Shown here: positions 1 through 7,541 of the stretch, piece after piece
Layout of the letters: each line of letters opens with the position of its first letter
Numbering within the stretch: the first letter of the stretch is position 1
DNA from: Planctomycetota bacterium
Lineage (GTDB): Bacteria; Planctomycetota; Planctomycetia; Pirellulales; Pirellulaceae
Reading direction: 5' to 3'
DNA length: 64,000 nucleotides
NCBI GenBank assembly: GCA_026692845.1
Contig: JAPLNM010000049.1
Coordinates: 1-64,000 of the forward strand
Notes under the pieces: generated by a model
Seen by the model: the letters and a program-made list of their open reading frames with translations, nothing else
What the model was told of the DNA's origin: nothing
Databases searched by the model: none
Position numbers and translations under genes: made by a program

Positions 1-302
1 AAAAGAAAAAGAGCGTTGCAGGCTCAGTTGTTTCCAACCGGCCTGCACCCGCTCACGTGCTCGATAAGAGTTGACTTATCGGCGACTGAATTATCCCTAG
101 CAGAGTTGTGTCCCCACAGAGCTCCGTTGCGTTTCATCCAGGGGGGACTTATTGTAATGCTGCGCTGGTACGCAAGCAATAAATCGATGGGCCTGCACCG
201 CCGCAAATCGCCAGCCTGCTCGGGCTCAAACGCAGCGTCCTGGCGGGCTTGGTTAAATCGCCCAACCGCTGGCGCTGGTTGGCTCACCGGAAGGTCAAAT
301 TC
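1..302. other. Intergenic, no gene recognised
   Basis: Two opposed short ORFs cover this stretch but neither has a recognisable product or a ribosome binding site. It holds a perfect 7-bp inverted repeat (CGATAAG/CTTATCG, about 62-81, loop 6 nt) and a direct repeat GGCCTGCACC near 41 and 190. The hairpin has no T-run, so I do not call it a terminator. Confidence 0.5.
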
Positions 303-1133
303 CTAGAAGACCCGATCGGGTCGCGCGTTGTTCGACCAGTGTTGGCTCGGGTCGCTTCCCCGCACGTGGATGCCCTTCTCGTTCCATTGCATCCCGGCTC
401 GAACGCTTGCGGCACAAAACCTCAGAGTCAGACCGCACCTTCGGCGCGGCGAGAGGTTCGCTTCGGATCCATGGAGCAGCAGATCGCTGTGGATAGAGAC
501 CTGTCCGGCCTTGAGCACATCGTAGACGACTTGGCCGTATTGCTCGGCGTTGTCGATCGATTGGTTCAATACGTTGTGTTCGGCACTGTCGCTTTCGCGG
601 TAGGTCATGTGTCCGAAATGGTGGGACCCTGCGATGAATTTCATGCAGGCGTTTTCTACGTCGGCATCGTCGACGGCAAGCCACACGGTGGCGGCTTTGG
701 AGGGTGACAAAGGCCAGTAGCTGGCGTCTTGGTGCCAAGCGACCATTTTTCCATCATGGGGCATTTTGCAAAAGAAGTGCGAACCCCAAGCGATGACGTC
801 TTGGCCCAGAAGATCCGAAACGTAGTCGACGATCCGGCGGTCGGTCAGGATATCGTAGACCGGTCCGTACTTCAGGTGGGCCGAGGAGATCGAGTAGCTG
901 TTGCCACCCTCGGCCACGACGCGTTCGAGCAATTCGTCGAAGTACTTGCGGATCGATTGAATCTCGCTTTGGGAGTAGACGTCCAGCGGAGCGATGAATC
1001 CCTTGGTATTGTAGTGATCGATCTGCTGGCTCGTTAAGGTCTTCGGGGCGTTGTTTTCGACCGGATAGAAGTTTAGATCGCGCCCCATGGATTGAAGCGA
1101 TTGTGCGTCGGGTGTGATGCTGAATTTGCTCAT
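303..1133 (-). CDS. Phytanoyl-CoA dioxygenase family protein
   Basis: Predicted Fe(II)/2-oxoglutarate-dependent oxygenase of the PhyH family, 276 aa, cytoplasmic. The metal-binding triad is visible: the HxD motif is H134-Q-D136 in WHQDASYW, and the distal histidine is H221 in LLLHGSEANLS. An arginine for 2-oxoglutarate follows in RRRCGLTLRF (R232 or R238). The ORF track starts 65 codons upstream at 1328, but that overlaps the ABC permease gene by 85 bp and covers a tandem repeat, so the internal ATG (MSKFSITP) is preferred. There is no clear Shine-Dalgarno site. Planctomycetes carry many PhyH paralogues and the substrate cannot be inferred. The gene follows the exporter genes on the same strand with a 110 bp gap, so co-transcription is possible. 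Confidence 0.85.
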   Translation of the reverse strand: MSKFSITPDAQSLQSMGRDLNFYPVENNAPKTLTSQQIDHYNTKGFIAPLDVYSQSEIQSIRKYFDELLERVVAEGGNSYSISSAHLKYGPVYDILTDRRIVDYVSDLLGQDVIAWGSHFFCKMPHDGKMVAWHQDASYWPLSPSKAATVWLAVDDADVENACMKFIAGSHHFGHMTYRESDSAEHNVLNQSIDNAEQYGQVVYDVLKAGQVSIHSDLLLHGSEANLSPRRRCGLTLRFCAASVRAGMQWNEKGIHVRGSDPSQHWSNNARPDRVF

Positions 1134-1145
1134 GGTACAGGATTG

Positions 1146-1179
1146 CTTTCGCGAGGTGATTTCTTTCGCGAGGTGATTT
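1146..1179. repeat. 17-bp tandem duplication upstream of PhyH gene
   Basis: CTTTCGCGAGGTGATTT occurs twice in perfect tandem just upstream of the chosen start of the dioxygenase gene. The unit length is not a multiple of three, which fits this segment being non-coding. Confidence 0.85.
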
Positions 1180-1243
1180 AGGGAGGATTCCGAAGTTGTC
1201 TGCCGAGTGGTTGGCCGATCATTATTAGCGACCTGAAGGGACC

Positions 1244-3616
1244 CTACAAGTCCTGGCGGTAGAGTATCCAGCAACTTGCTGAAAGCATCACTGCGATAAA
1301 AATGCCGTTGCTCCAGAGGGGTTGCCAAGGATCCGAGACGGCTTGAGGCATATCCAAATCGGCTCGATCGATGGCGCTGATTTTGTTTCCAGGGTTTTTC
1401 AGGACGTATTGGATCGTCTCCTGGATCGCCGAAGGCTTGGGGTTGACCAAGTAGAACGGGTTGATCAGGTAGTCGTAGAGAAACTCAGGGGTCGTACGGC
1501 TTGGGCGAAAGGCCTGTTCGGACCGCGTCATTTGGTTATCCCAAACATCGAGTTGTTTGACATGGTGGGCTACCCACAAGCGGCCGGTTTGGTCGAAAGC
1601 CATCGAAGAGACGTTTCCTTGGCCGACGAGATTCGGTGCGGTGAGGTTGAGAGGCGACGGTCCACTTGGATCGTTGCTTAGGACCCACAGGCGTCCGTCA
1701 CGTTCCAACAGAGCGACTTTGCCATCGGCACACTGCGCGGTGCGTTTGACGGTTTTTTCGCCGATGGCATCGAGAGTGCCGACTTCTTGCATCAGATCGA
1801 TGTCGATCAATTTCGGAGTCATCGCATCGGGGCAAACGATGGCGATGCGACCGCACACGACGAGGTTCACGACGGTCTCGGCGGGGATATCCAGGTCGAT
1901 ACTTTTTTGTTTTTGAAGTTTCTTGCCATCGAAATCAAACCGAACCAATTTCCCGTTGGAAGCTAGAACAACCGAATCGGTGCCCGGAACACTGTTGGCC
2001 GCGATCGGTCGGCGGTAGTCCCAATCTGCATCGGTGAGTTTCTTGTGCGCTTCGGTCGCTTGGGGTAATTTCAGATCGAATCCCAATACCGAGATCTTTT
2101 GTTGTTCGGCTTTTGAGGCCGACTCTCGATCGAACCCAAAAAGTCCTTCGGGGGTAACGGACAAAAACGAATCGCGCCATGGAAGGATTTCAGAGGTACC
2201 GTTGGGCAATTCCGGGGCCGTATCGAGTCTGGAATCGTCCCAAAGATTGCGAGTTTTTTTCTTGCTCGTATCGCTAGCACTCGGGGGTTGGCTTGTCGCT
2301 TCGGACGCTTCGGACGCTTCGGACGCTTTACTGGCCAGTTCCGGAAGCTTGACCATATCGAGTCTTGGTGAGTCGTTACCACCCAGTCCGAAGGGTACGA
2401 AGCGTGTGCGACCGAAGTAAAGGATGCCTTGTTTGGTATCCATGATCGGGCCTAGAACGCGTTGGCCGTTGACTTCTCCGAAACCGACTTGCCATGTGTT
2501 GAGGCTCGCATTCCAAAACAGTAGCCTACCTTGTTGGTTTGCCGCGATGGGGGTCTCGCCGACGGCTACGATCGACTGGATGGTCGGTGGGCCTTTGAGG
2601 AAGCCTTCGGCAAAACCGCGCACCACGCCGATAGTAAAGCACAGCCCCCAGAACAGTGCCGTGAGCACGACGCAGATGATGGGGTTTTTCCAAATCAGCC
2701 CTACCAATGCGGAGACGGAGTAGAAGATCATGAAGGAGAAAATAAACAGCGGGATGCACCACAAGATCCCTCGGTTCCAGATCCCCAGTTGTATTCCGGC
2801 GTAGAAGTACAGACCGACCAAAAAAAATCCGACGTTCAACGCAACGAAGATGCAGCCGCCGAGGTACTTGCTCAGAAACAGCAAGCTTCGAGACAGAGGC
2901 TTGCTCAATAGCAAATGGAGCGAACCGGTTTGGAACATATCGGGGATCATCGGTGCTGTTACGACGATGGCGACCATCATGGCGATTTGGCCTAGGCCGA
3001 GCCACATGATGAAGGGAAACAAGGTCGCTTCGATGAAGGGCCGAATTTGCCTCAAGGTAAAGGGCAACGGATCCATGAACTTCATGCCGGCGTAAGTGAC
3101 CCAGGTAGCTTGTCCGGTCGCCGATCGGATCGAGCCTGGGAAGGCCAGATCGATGAGCCTGCGGTTGAGCTTTTGAAGTTCCGCTGGGTTCTTGGAAGTG
3201 TCCTCGATGAGTTCTTTGAGTTCCTCGCGCCGCTGGGCCGTCGGCCATGCTTCTTTTTCGTACAGATCCTCGCGGCCGAGCAATTCGTTGAGCGATGCGA
3301 CAAGCTGCCCTACCGGAACTCGTTTTTGGGTCCGCAGCCGATCCTGCAAGGTGGATTGGAGATCTTCGTCGAGCTTTTGGTAAACGGCGCGTTGGGCTCG
3401 GGTTCCTCGACCCGCCGTGGCTTGCGCTAGCTGATCGAGCATCGCGCGGGCGTTGGTAAGGTCCGAGGAACTGATCCGATACGTTTCCTCTTCGGACATC
3501 GAAAGAGGAAACAACGCGACGAGGATCAATAGCCAACCGGCCATGAGAATCCAGAGCACACGAGAGCGGACCGATTCGATCAAGCTATCGTACAGAACGG
3601 CGATGTAGGGCTTCAC
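1244..3616 (-). CDS. ABC-2 type transporter permease with large C-terminal soluble domain
   Basis: Membrane subunit of an ABC exporter, 790 aa. One N-terminal membrane segment (about residues 18-38) is followed by a soluble helical region of about 130 aa. A cluster of hydrophobic helices follows (about 195-345, including the stretch FPFIMWLGLGQIAMMVAIVV). Then come about 400 mostly beta-rich, soluble-looking residues (RLLFWNASLNTW, GTDSVVLASNGKLVRF, DGRLWVLSNDPSG) that resemble propeller blades, and a final hydrophobic helix before the RQDL terminus. Ordinary ABC-2 permeases lack such a domain. The start is GTG in a GTGA overlap with the stop of the ATPase gene, so the two are translationally coupled. 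A run of three 9-bp repeats encodes SEASEASEA near residue 425. The cargo is unknown. Confidence 0.85.
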   Translation of the reverse strand: MKPYIAVLYDSLIESVRSRVLWILMAGWLLILVALFPLSMSEEETYRISSSDLTNARAMLDQLAQATAGRGTRAQRAVYQKLDEDLQSTLQDRLRTQKRVPVGQLVASLNELLGREDLYEKEAWPTAQRREELKELIEDTSKNPAELQKLNRRLIDLAFPGSIRSATGQATWVTYAGMKFMDPLPFTLRQIRPFIEATLFPFIMWLGLGQIAMMVAIVVTAPMIPDMFQTGSLHLLLSKPLSRSLLFLSKYLGGCIFVALNVGFFLVGLYFYAGIQLGIWNRGILWCIPLFIFSFMIFYSVSALVGLIWKNPIICVVLTALFWGLCFTIGVVRGFAEGFLKGPPTIQSIVAVGETPIAANQQGRLLFWNASLNTWQVGFGEVNGQRVLGPIMDTKQGILYFGRTRFVPFGLGGNDSPRLDMVKLPELASKASEASEASEATSQPPSASDTSKKKTRNLWDDSRLDTAPELPNGTSEILPWRDSFLSVTPEGLFGFDRESASKAEQQKISVLGFDLKLPQATEAHKKLTDADWDYRRPIAANSVPGTDSVVLASNGKLVRFDFDGKKLQKQKSIDLDIPAETVVNLVVCGRIAIVCPDAMTPKLIDIDLMQEVGTLDAIGEKTVKRTAQCADGKVALLERDGRLWVLSNDPSGPSPLNLTAPNLVGQGNVSSMAFDQTGRLWVAHHVKQLDVWDNQMTRSEQAFRPSRTTPEFLYDYLINPFYLVNPKPSAIQETIQYVLKNPGNKISAIDRADLDMPQAVSDPWQPLWSNGIFIAVMLSASCWILYRQDL
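2297..2330. repeat. 9-bp in-frame tandem repeat in ABC permease gene
   Basis: CTTCGGACG is repeated in tandem and encodes the SEASEASEA linker of the permease. It lies in a low-complexity stretch between propeller-like segments. Confidence 0.8.
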
Positions 3617-4608
3617 GACTTGGCTGCTCCAACGATATTCATAAAGACCTGTTCGAGACTCGGACGAGCTCGCTCCATCCGCAAGATACTGAGATCGGCT
3701 TTTCGAAGTGCATCGACCAAACGGTCCACGCCAGCTTGGTCGATCTTCTCGACGGCGATGCGACTTAAACTCTGATCATTCAAGCCGCCAAAGTCGATCG
3801 TTTCGACAATCCCACCCGGGGGCAAGACCGACAATTGGTTGATGCGATCGGGCGATGCGAAAACCTCCAGCTTGACACTCCCGGCTTGCTCATCGCTGTG
3901 GCTTCGTATCAGCTCGTCGATCGTTCCGATGCCGCGCAGTCGGCCCAGGGCCATGATCGCGACACGGTCGCAGATCAGTTCGACTTCTTGAAGGATGTGG
4001 CTGTTGAGAAAGACCGTTTTGCCACGCTGCTTGAGCTTGTCGAGCACATCGCGGATTTGCGATCGGCCCATCGGATCGAGGCCGTCGGTCGGTTCGTCGA
4101 GGATCAGTAAGTCCGGGTCGTGCAACATGGCTTGGGCCAACCCGAGACGTTGGCGCATCCCTTTCGAGTAGCGGCGCACGGCTTCATTCTGACGCCCTTG
4201 CAAACTGACCAAATCAAAAAGTTCGTTTTCACGAGCGGCGATTTGCGCATCGCTCATCTCGCTTAGGCGACCGTAGAAATAAAGGGCGCTTCGGCCCGTG
4301 TGGTGTCTTGGGAAGACCAAGTTCTCGGGCAGATATCCGATCTTTCGACGGGCGGCTTTGCTCCCGGCCGGTTGCTTCAAGACCTCGGCAACCCCTTGTG
4401 TCGGATGCAGGATCCCAAGGAGTAATTTGATCAGTGTCGTTTTGCCAGCACCGTTTGGGCCGAGCAATCCAAAGACTTCGCCGCTGCGCACCTGCAATGA
4501 GACATCCTTGAGCGCAGGATGGATCCGAGGAAACAAGATCCCTTCTCGATACGTTTTCGAAAGTTGTTGAACATCAATCGCCAAGAGATCGGTCGACGTG
4601 GGGACCAT
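3613..4608 (-). CDS. ABC transporter ATP-binding protein
   Basis: Nucleotide-binding subunit of an ABC exporter, about 331 aa. Visible motifs are Walker A GPNGAGKTT, the signature-like YSKGMRQRLGLAQ, Walker B LLILDEPTDGLDP and the switch histidine in NSHILQEVE. About 100 C-terminal residues extend past the core ATPase, as in CcmA/NatA-type exporters. The ORF track begins at a TTG (4617). The ATG three codons later (MVPTSTDLL) is equally possible and is used here. The gene overlaps the permease downstream by 4 bp, forming a two-gene exporter operon. A sigma-70-like promoter candidate lies about 140 bp upstream. Confidence 0.93.
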   Translation of the reverse strand: MVPTSTDLLAIDVQQLSKTYREGILFPRIHPALKDVSLQVRSGEVFGLLGPNGAGKTTLIKLLLGILHPTQGVAEVLKQPAGSKAARRKIGYLPENLVFPRHHTGRSALYFYGRLSEMSDAQIAARENELFDLVSLQGRQNEAVRRYSKGMRQRLGLAQAMLHDPDLLILDEPTDGLDPMGRSQIRDVLDKLKQRGKTVFLNSHILQEVELICDRVAIMALGRLRGIGTIDELIRSHSDEQAGSVKLEVFASPDRINQLSVLPPGGIVETIDFGGLNDQSLSRIAVEKIDQAGVDRLVDALRKADLSILRMERARPSLEQVFMNIVGAAKS

Positions 4609-4750
4609 AAGTTGCAAGAATCGCTGTTGTGTTTCTTAATTCGGGGGATTTACCGCAAGAGCACTCCGGTGCCTTGCTCGAGTCCACTGGCCGATGAAAT
4701 TCGCTCTACTACTGTACATCTTGGGGAACGGCAGGATACAGGATCGGCAA

Positions 4751-4779
4751 TTTATCTTGGTTTCCAGACGCAAATTCAA
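4751..4779 (-). promoter_or_regulatory. Candidate sigma-70 promoter for ABC exporter operon
   Basis: On the minus strand TTGAAT, a 17-nt spacer and GATAAA are found in the 296-bp divergent region upstream of the ATPase gene. Spacing is ideal and both boxes match consensus at four or five positions. It is supported by motif only. Confidence 0.4.
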
Positions 4780-4801
4780 CCCTCAAATTCGAACTTCAAA
4801 A

Positions 4802-4830
4802 TCGACCCACGCGGATTTTCTTGGTAAAAT
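4802..4830 (+). promoter_or_regulatory. Candidate promoter for DUF1080 gene
   Basis: TCGACC, a 17-nt spacer and TAAAAT lie about 75 nt upstream of the DUF1080 start. The -10 box is strong and the -35 box is weak. It lies back to back with the exporter promoter candidate. Confidence 0.3.
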
Positions 4831-4904
4831 CAGGTCGTATGTCCATTCGGTGCCTGTGCACCTGTTGCCCCATCGGTCCTTCTAACCCCTCCTTGCAATC
4901 CGCT

Positions 4905-6251
4905 ATGCTTCAATCTCTCCGCCACGTATTTGCTTGGGTTTCCCCGGCATTGCTCGCCGTCTCGATGGTCCAAGCCGCAGAACCCCTGCCCCTTTTTAAT
5001 GGAAAAGACCTCGGTGGCTGGCACGGCCGACCCACGGTCGATCCTCGCAAATGGGATTCGACTCCCGATGCCGAAAAAGCCAAATGGAACCAGGAAGTCG
5101 CCGAACACTGGAAAATCGAAGGCAACGAAATCGTTAACGATGGAAAAGGGGCTTACCTCTCGACCAACGCCGACTTCGGCGACTTCGACCTGACTCTGGA
5201 TTACAAAATCGCTAAGGATTGTGATTCGGGGATCTACCTCCGAGGCATCCCCCAAGTCCAAATCTGGGATCCCGATGCGGAGAACAATCGCAGGAACGGA
5301 AACGAAAAAGGGAGCGGCGGCCTGTGGAATAACCCAGCAGGATGGACTGGCAAGGACCCGATGGTCCGGGCCGACAACGCCATCGGCCAATGGAACACGA
5401 TGAAGATGCGCTTGGTCGGAGAACGATGCTGGGTATGGCTCAACGGCAAAGCCGTCGTCGCCGACGCCCGCTTGCACGACTTCTTTGCTCCAGGCCAACC
5501 CCTGATGAAACGCGGCCCAATCCAACTTCAAACCCACGGTGGCGAAATCCGATTTCGCAACATCACGCTCAAAGAATTCACCGACTCCGAATCCAACGAA
5601 ATCCTCCACCAAGCCGAATCCGAAGAACTCCAGAAAAACGCTTCGAAGTTCAATGTCCTGTTCAATGGAACGGACTTGGCCGGTTGGAAAGGTGCCACTG
5701 GAAACTACACCGTCAGCGACGGTGCCATTCAGTGCATGCAAGGCAAAGGTGGTGTTCTGTACACCGAAAAAAGCTATGGTGACTTCGTCTTCCGCTTCGA
5801 TTTCCAGCTGCCACCGGCAGGCAACAACGGAATCGCAATCCGCTATCCAAGCGTCGAGGAAATCGAACAACTCCCCAAAGATCTTCGACACGGCGATCCT
5901 GCTTATGTCGGCATGACCGAACTGCAAGTCCTCGATGACGGACACGAAAACTACAAGAGCATCGACCCTCGACAAGCCCACGGCAGCGCCTACGGCATGG
6001 CCGCGGCCAAACGAGGCTATCTGCGTCCGACCGGCCAATGGAACCACGAGCTGATCAAAGTCACCGGCTCGAAGATCCTCGTCGAACTCAACGGCACGCG
6101 AATCCTCGATGCAGACTTGGCAACCGTCAGCGAATTCATGGCCAACACCCCCCACCCGGGCAAGGATCGAGCCAGCGGACACATCGGCTTTGCCGGTCAC
6201 TCCGATCCTGTGAAGTTTCGCAGCATCGAAGTCGTGCCCCTGGGCAACTGA
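4905..6251 (+). CDS. Secreted protein with two DUF1080 (3-keto-disaccharide hydrolase) domains
   Basis: Predicted exported carbohydrate-active protein, 448 aa. From the chosen ATG (MLQSLRHVF) it begins with a signal peptide ending near MVQAAE. Two copies of the DUF1080 beta-sandwich follow. Copy 1 opens with LFNGKDLGGWHG and contains DSGIYLRGIPQVQIWD. Copy 2 opens with LFNGTDLAGWKG and contains GNNGIAIRYPS. The family is known for hydrolysis or lyase action on 3-keto-glycosides and is expanded in planctomycetes. The ORF-track start 28 codons upstream has no signal peptide at its N-terminus, so the internal start is preferred. A Tat-exported Gfo/Idh/MocA oxidoreductase lies 1.3 kb downstream and could supply a 3-keto substrate; this is inference. 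A hairpin and T-run follow the gene. Confidence 0.88.
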   Translation: MLQSLRHVFAWVSPALLAVSMVQAAEPLPLFNGKDLGGWHGRPTVDPRKWDSTPDAEKAKWNQEVAEHWKIEGNEIVNDGKGAYLSTNADFGDFDLTLDYKIAKDCDSGIYLRGIPQVQIWDPDAENNRRNGNEKGSGGLWNNPAGWTGKDPMVRADNAIGQWNTMKMRLVGERCWVWLNGKAVVADARLHDFFAPGQPLMKRGPIQLQTHGGEIRFRNITLKEFTDSESNEILHQAESEELQKNASKFNVLFNGTDLAGWKGATGNYTVSDGAIQCMQGKGGVLYTEKSYGDFVFRFDFQLPPAGNNGIAIRYPSVEEIEQLPKDLRHGDPAYVGMTELQVLDDGHENYKSIDPRQAHGSAYGMAAAKRGYLRPTGQWNHELIKVTGSKILVELNGTRILDADLATVSEFMANTPHPGKDRASGHIGFAGHSDPVKFRSIEVVPLGN

Positions 6252-6272
6252 TTCGAATACCAAATGGGTGAA

Positions 6273-6310
6273 CCATCGGGTCAAAAGCACCCGATGGCGG
6301 TTGCTTTTTT
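6273..6310 (+). terminator. Rho-independent terminator after DUF1080 gene
   Basis: A perfect 9-bp stem (CCATCGGGT/ACCCGATGG) with a 7-nt loop is followed after a short spacer by TTTTTT. Flanking AACC and GGTT can extend the stem. It lies between the DUF1080 stop and the next gene, whose chosen start is downstream of it. Confidence 0.72.
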
Positions 6311-6332
6311 CCTCGTTACGAAAGGTTTCGTC

Positions 6333-7439
6333 TTGAATCGCAGAATCCTAAGACTCGATGCGGTCGCTTACTGCTTGGCTGTATCGCTTACGGTTTGCTC
6401 ATGGCAATCGGTTCGAGCCCAAGAGCCCAAGGCTTCGGCCGACGAGGGCCAACTTGCAGTCCCCGAGTCGCTTGCTACGACTCAAGAGCAAATGCGCCCG
6501 TATGTCGAACGCATCGAACATTCGCCAGCGAAAATCGAAATGCTGCCGATTCCCGCTGGTAGCTTTTCGATGGGAACCGCCCAGGACGAATCGGGACGCA
6601 AGTCCGACGAAGGCCCAGTGCACGAAGTCCAGGTCGGTCCATTCTGGATGGCCAAATTCGAAGTCACTTGGGATGCCTACGATGTTTGGATGTCCGACTT
6701 GGACGTCTTTTACCGTGAGGTCAACAAGGTCCAAGCCACCAAACGAGACGAACTAGCCGACGAGTTCCAAAAAAGCCAGCCGACGAAGCCCTATACCGAT
6801 ATGACCTTCGGAATGGGCAAACACGGATATCCGGCCATCTGCATGACCCAGCATGCGGCGCGAACCTTTTGCAAGTGGCTGTCGCGCAAAACCGGTCGGT
6901 ACTATCGCTTGCCCACCGAAGCCGAATGGGAATACGCGTGCCGAGCCGGGACCAAGGACGCTTATTCGTTCGGATCCGATCCGGCCGAACTAGAAAACTA
7001 CGCTTGGTTTCTCGACAACGCGGGCGAAGGCTACCACAAGGTCGGGCTTAAGAAGCCCAATCCTTGGGGATTGCACGATATGCATGGGAACGTCGCCGAG
7101 TGGGTATTGGATCAGCATTTGCCTGAGGGTTTCCTTGCCGATTTGCCGAAGGAAAACCCGTTGCTCGTTCCGAAGACCCTGTATCCTCGCGTCGTGCGCG
7201 GCGGCGGATGGAATCAAGACGCCGTGGCGCTGCGAAGCGGCTCACGCGAAGGTTCCACCGAAGACTGGATTGCTCAAGACCCACAGTCACCCGTAAGCAT
7301 CTGGTATTTGACCGACGCGCTGCATGTCGGGTTCCGGATCGTTCGACCCCTGAACGAGCCTTCCGAAGAAGAAAAAAACAAGTTTTGGGAGTACTCCGAA
7401 CCGATCCAAAAGGAACGGTCTGTGCCCCTGGAACGCTAA
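6333..7439 (+). CDS. Formylglycine-generating-enzyme-fold (SUMF1-like) protein, catalytic cysteines absent
   Basis: Secreted protein of the FGE-sulfatase/SUMF1 superfamily, 368 aa. The chosen TTG start is 8 nt after AAAGG and gives a clear signal peptide (NRRILRLDAVAYCLAV to VRAQE). Family motifs are IPAGSFSMGTA, EVTWDAYDVWM, YRLPTEAEWEYACRAGT, NPWGLHDMHGNVAEWV and VVRGGGWN. In true formylglycine-generating enzymes a cysteine pair lies just after the RGGSW motif. Here that segment reads GGGWNQDAVALRSGSREG with no cysteine, so sulfatase activation is unlikely and a binding or other enzymatic role is more probable. The ORF-track start (6264) lies within the preceding terminator. The next gene, an oxidoreductase, follows 102 bp later on the same strand. 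Confidence 0.88.
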   Translation: MNRRILRLDAVAYCLAVSLTVCSWQSVRAQEPKASADEGQLAVPESLATTQEQMRPYVERIEHSPAKIEMLPIPAGSFSMGTAQDESGRKSDEGPVHEVQVGPFWMAKFEVTWDAYDVWMSDLDVFYREVNKVQATKRDELADEFQKSQPTKPYTDMTFGMGKHGYPAICMTQHAARTFCKWLSRKTGRYYRLPTEAEWEYACRAGTKDAYSFGSDPAELENYAWFLDNAGEGYHKVGLKKPNPWGLHDMHGNVAEWVLDQHLPEGFLADLPKENPLLVPKTLYPRVVRGGGWNQDAVALRSGSREGSTEDWIAQDPQSPVSIWYLTDALHVGFRIVRPLNEPSEEEKNKFWEYSEPIQKERSVPLER

Positions 7440-7541
7440 CCATTAGGGCCCAGCCGTTGGCCCGAGTCCTTTGCGACTTTCTCCCACCTTCCTTTTTTTC
7501 CGTCACTCGTCCAATCTTCCTCCCAAATTCGGAGCCTTGCT

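Noticed and set aside
62-81. 7-bp inverted repeat CGATAAG/CTTATCG as terminator
   Set aside because: No T-run on either side and about 220 bp from the nearest gene end.
4830-6290. 486-aa antisense ORF over the DUF1080 gene
   Set aside because: The opposite strand encodes a clear DUF1080 protein with signal peptide and motifs; the antisense ORF has no recognisable domain and reflects codon bias.
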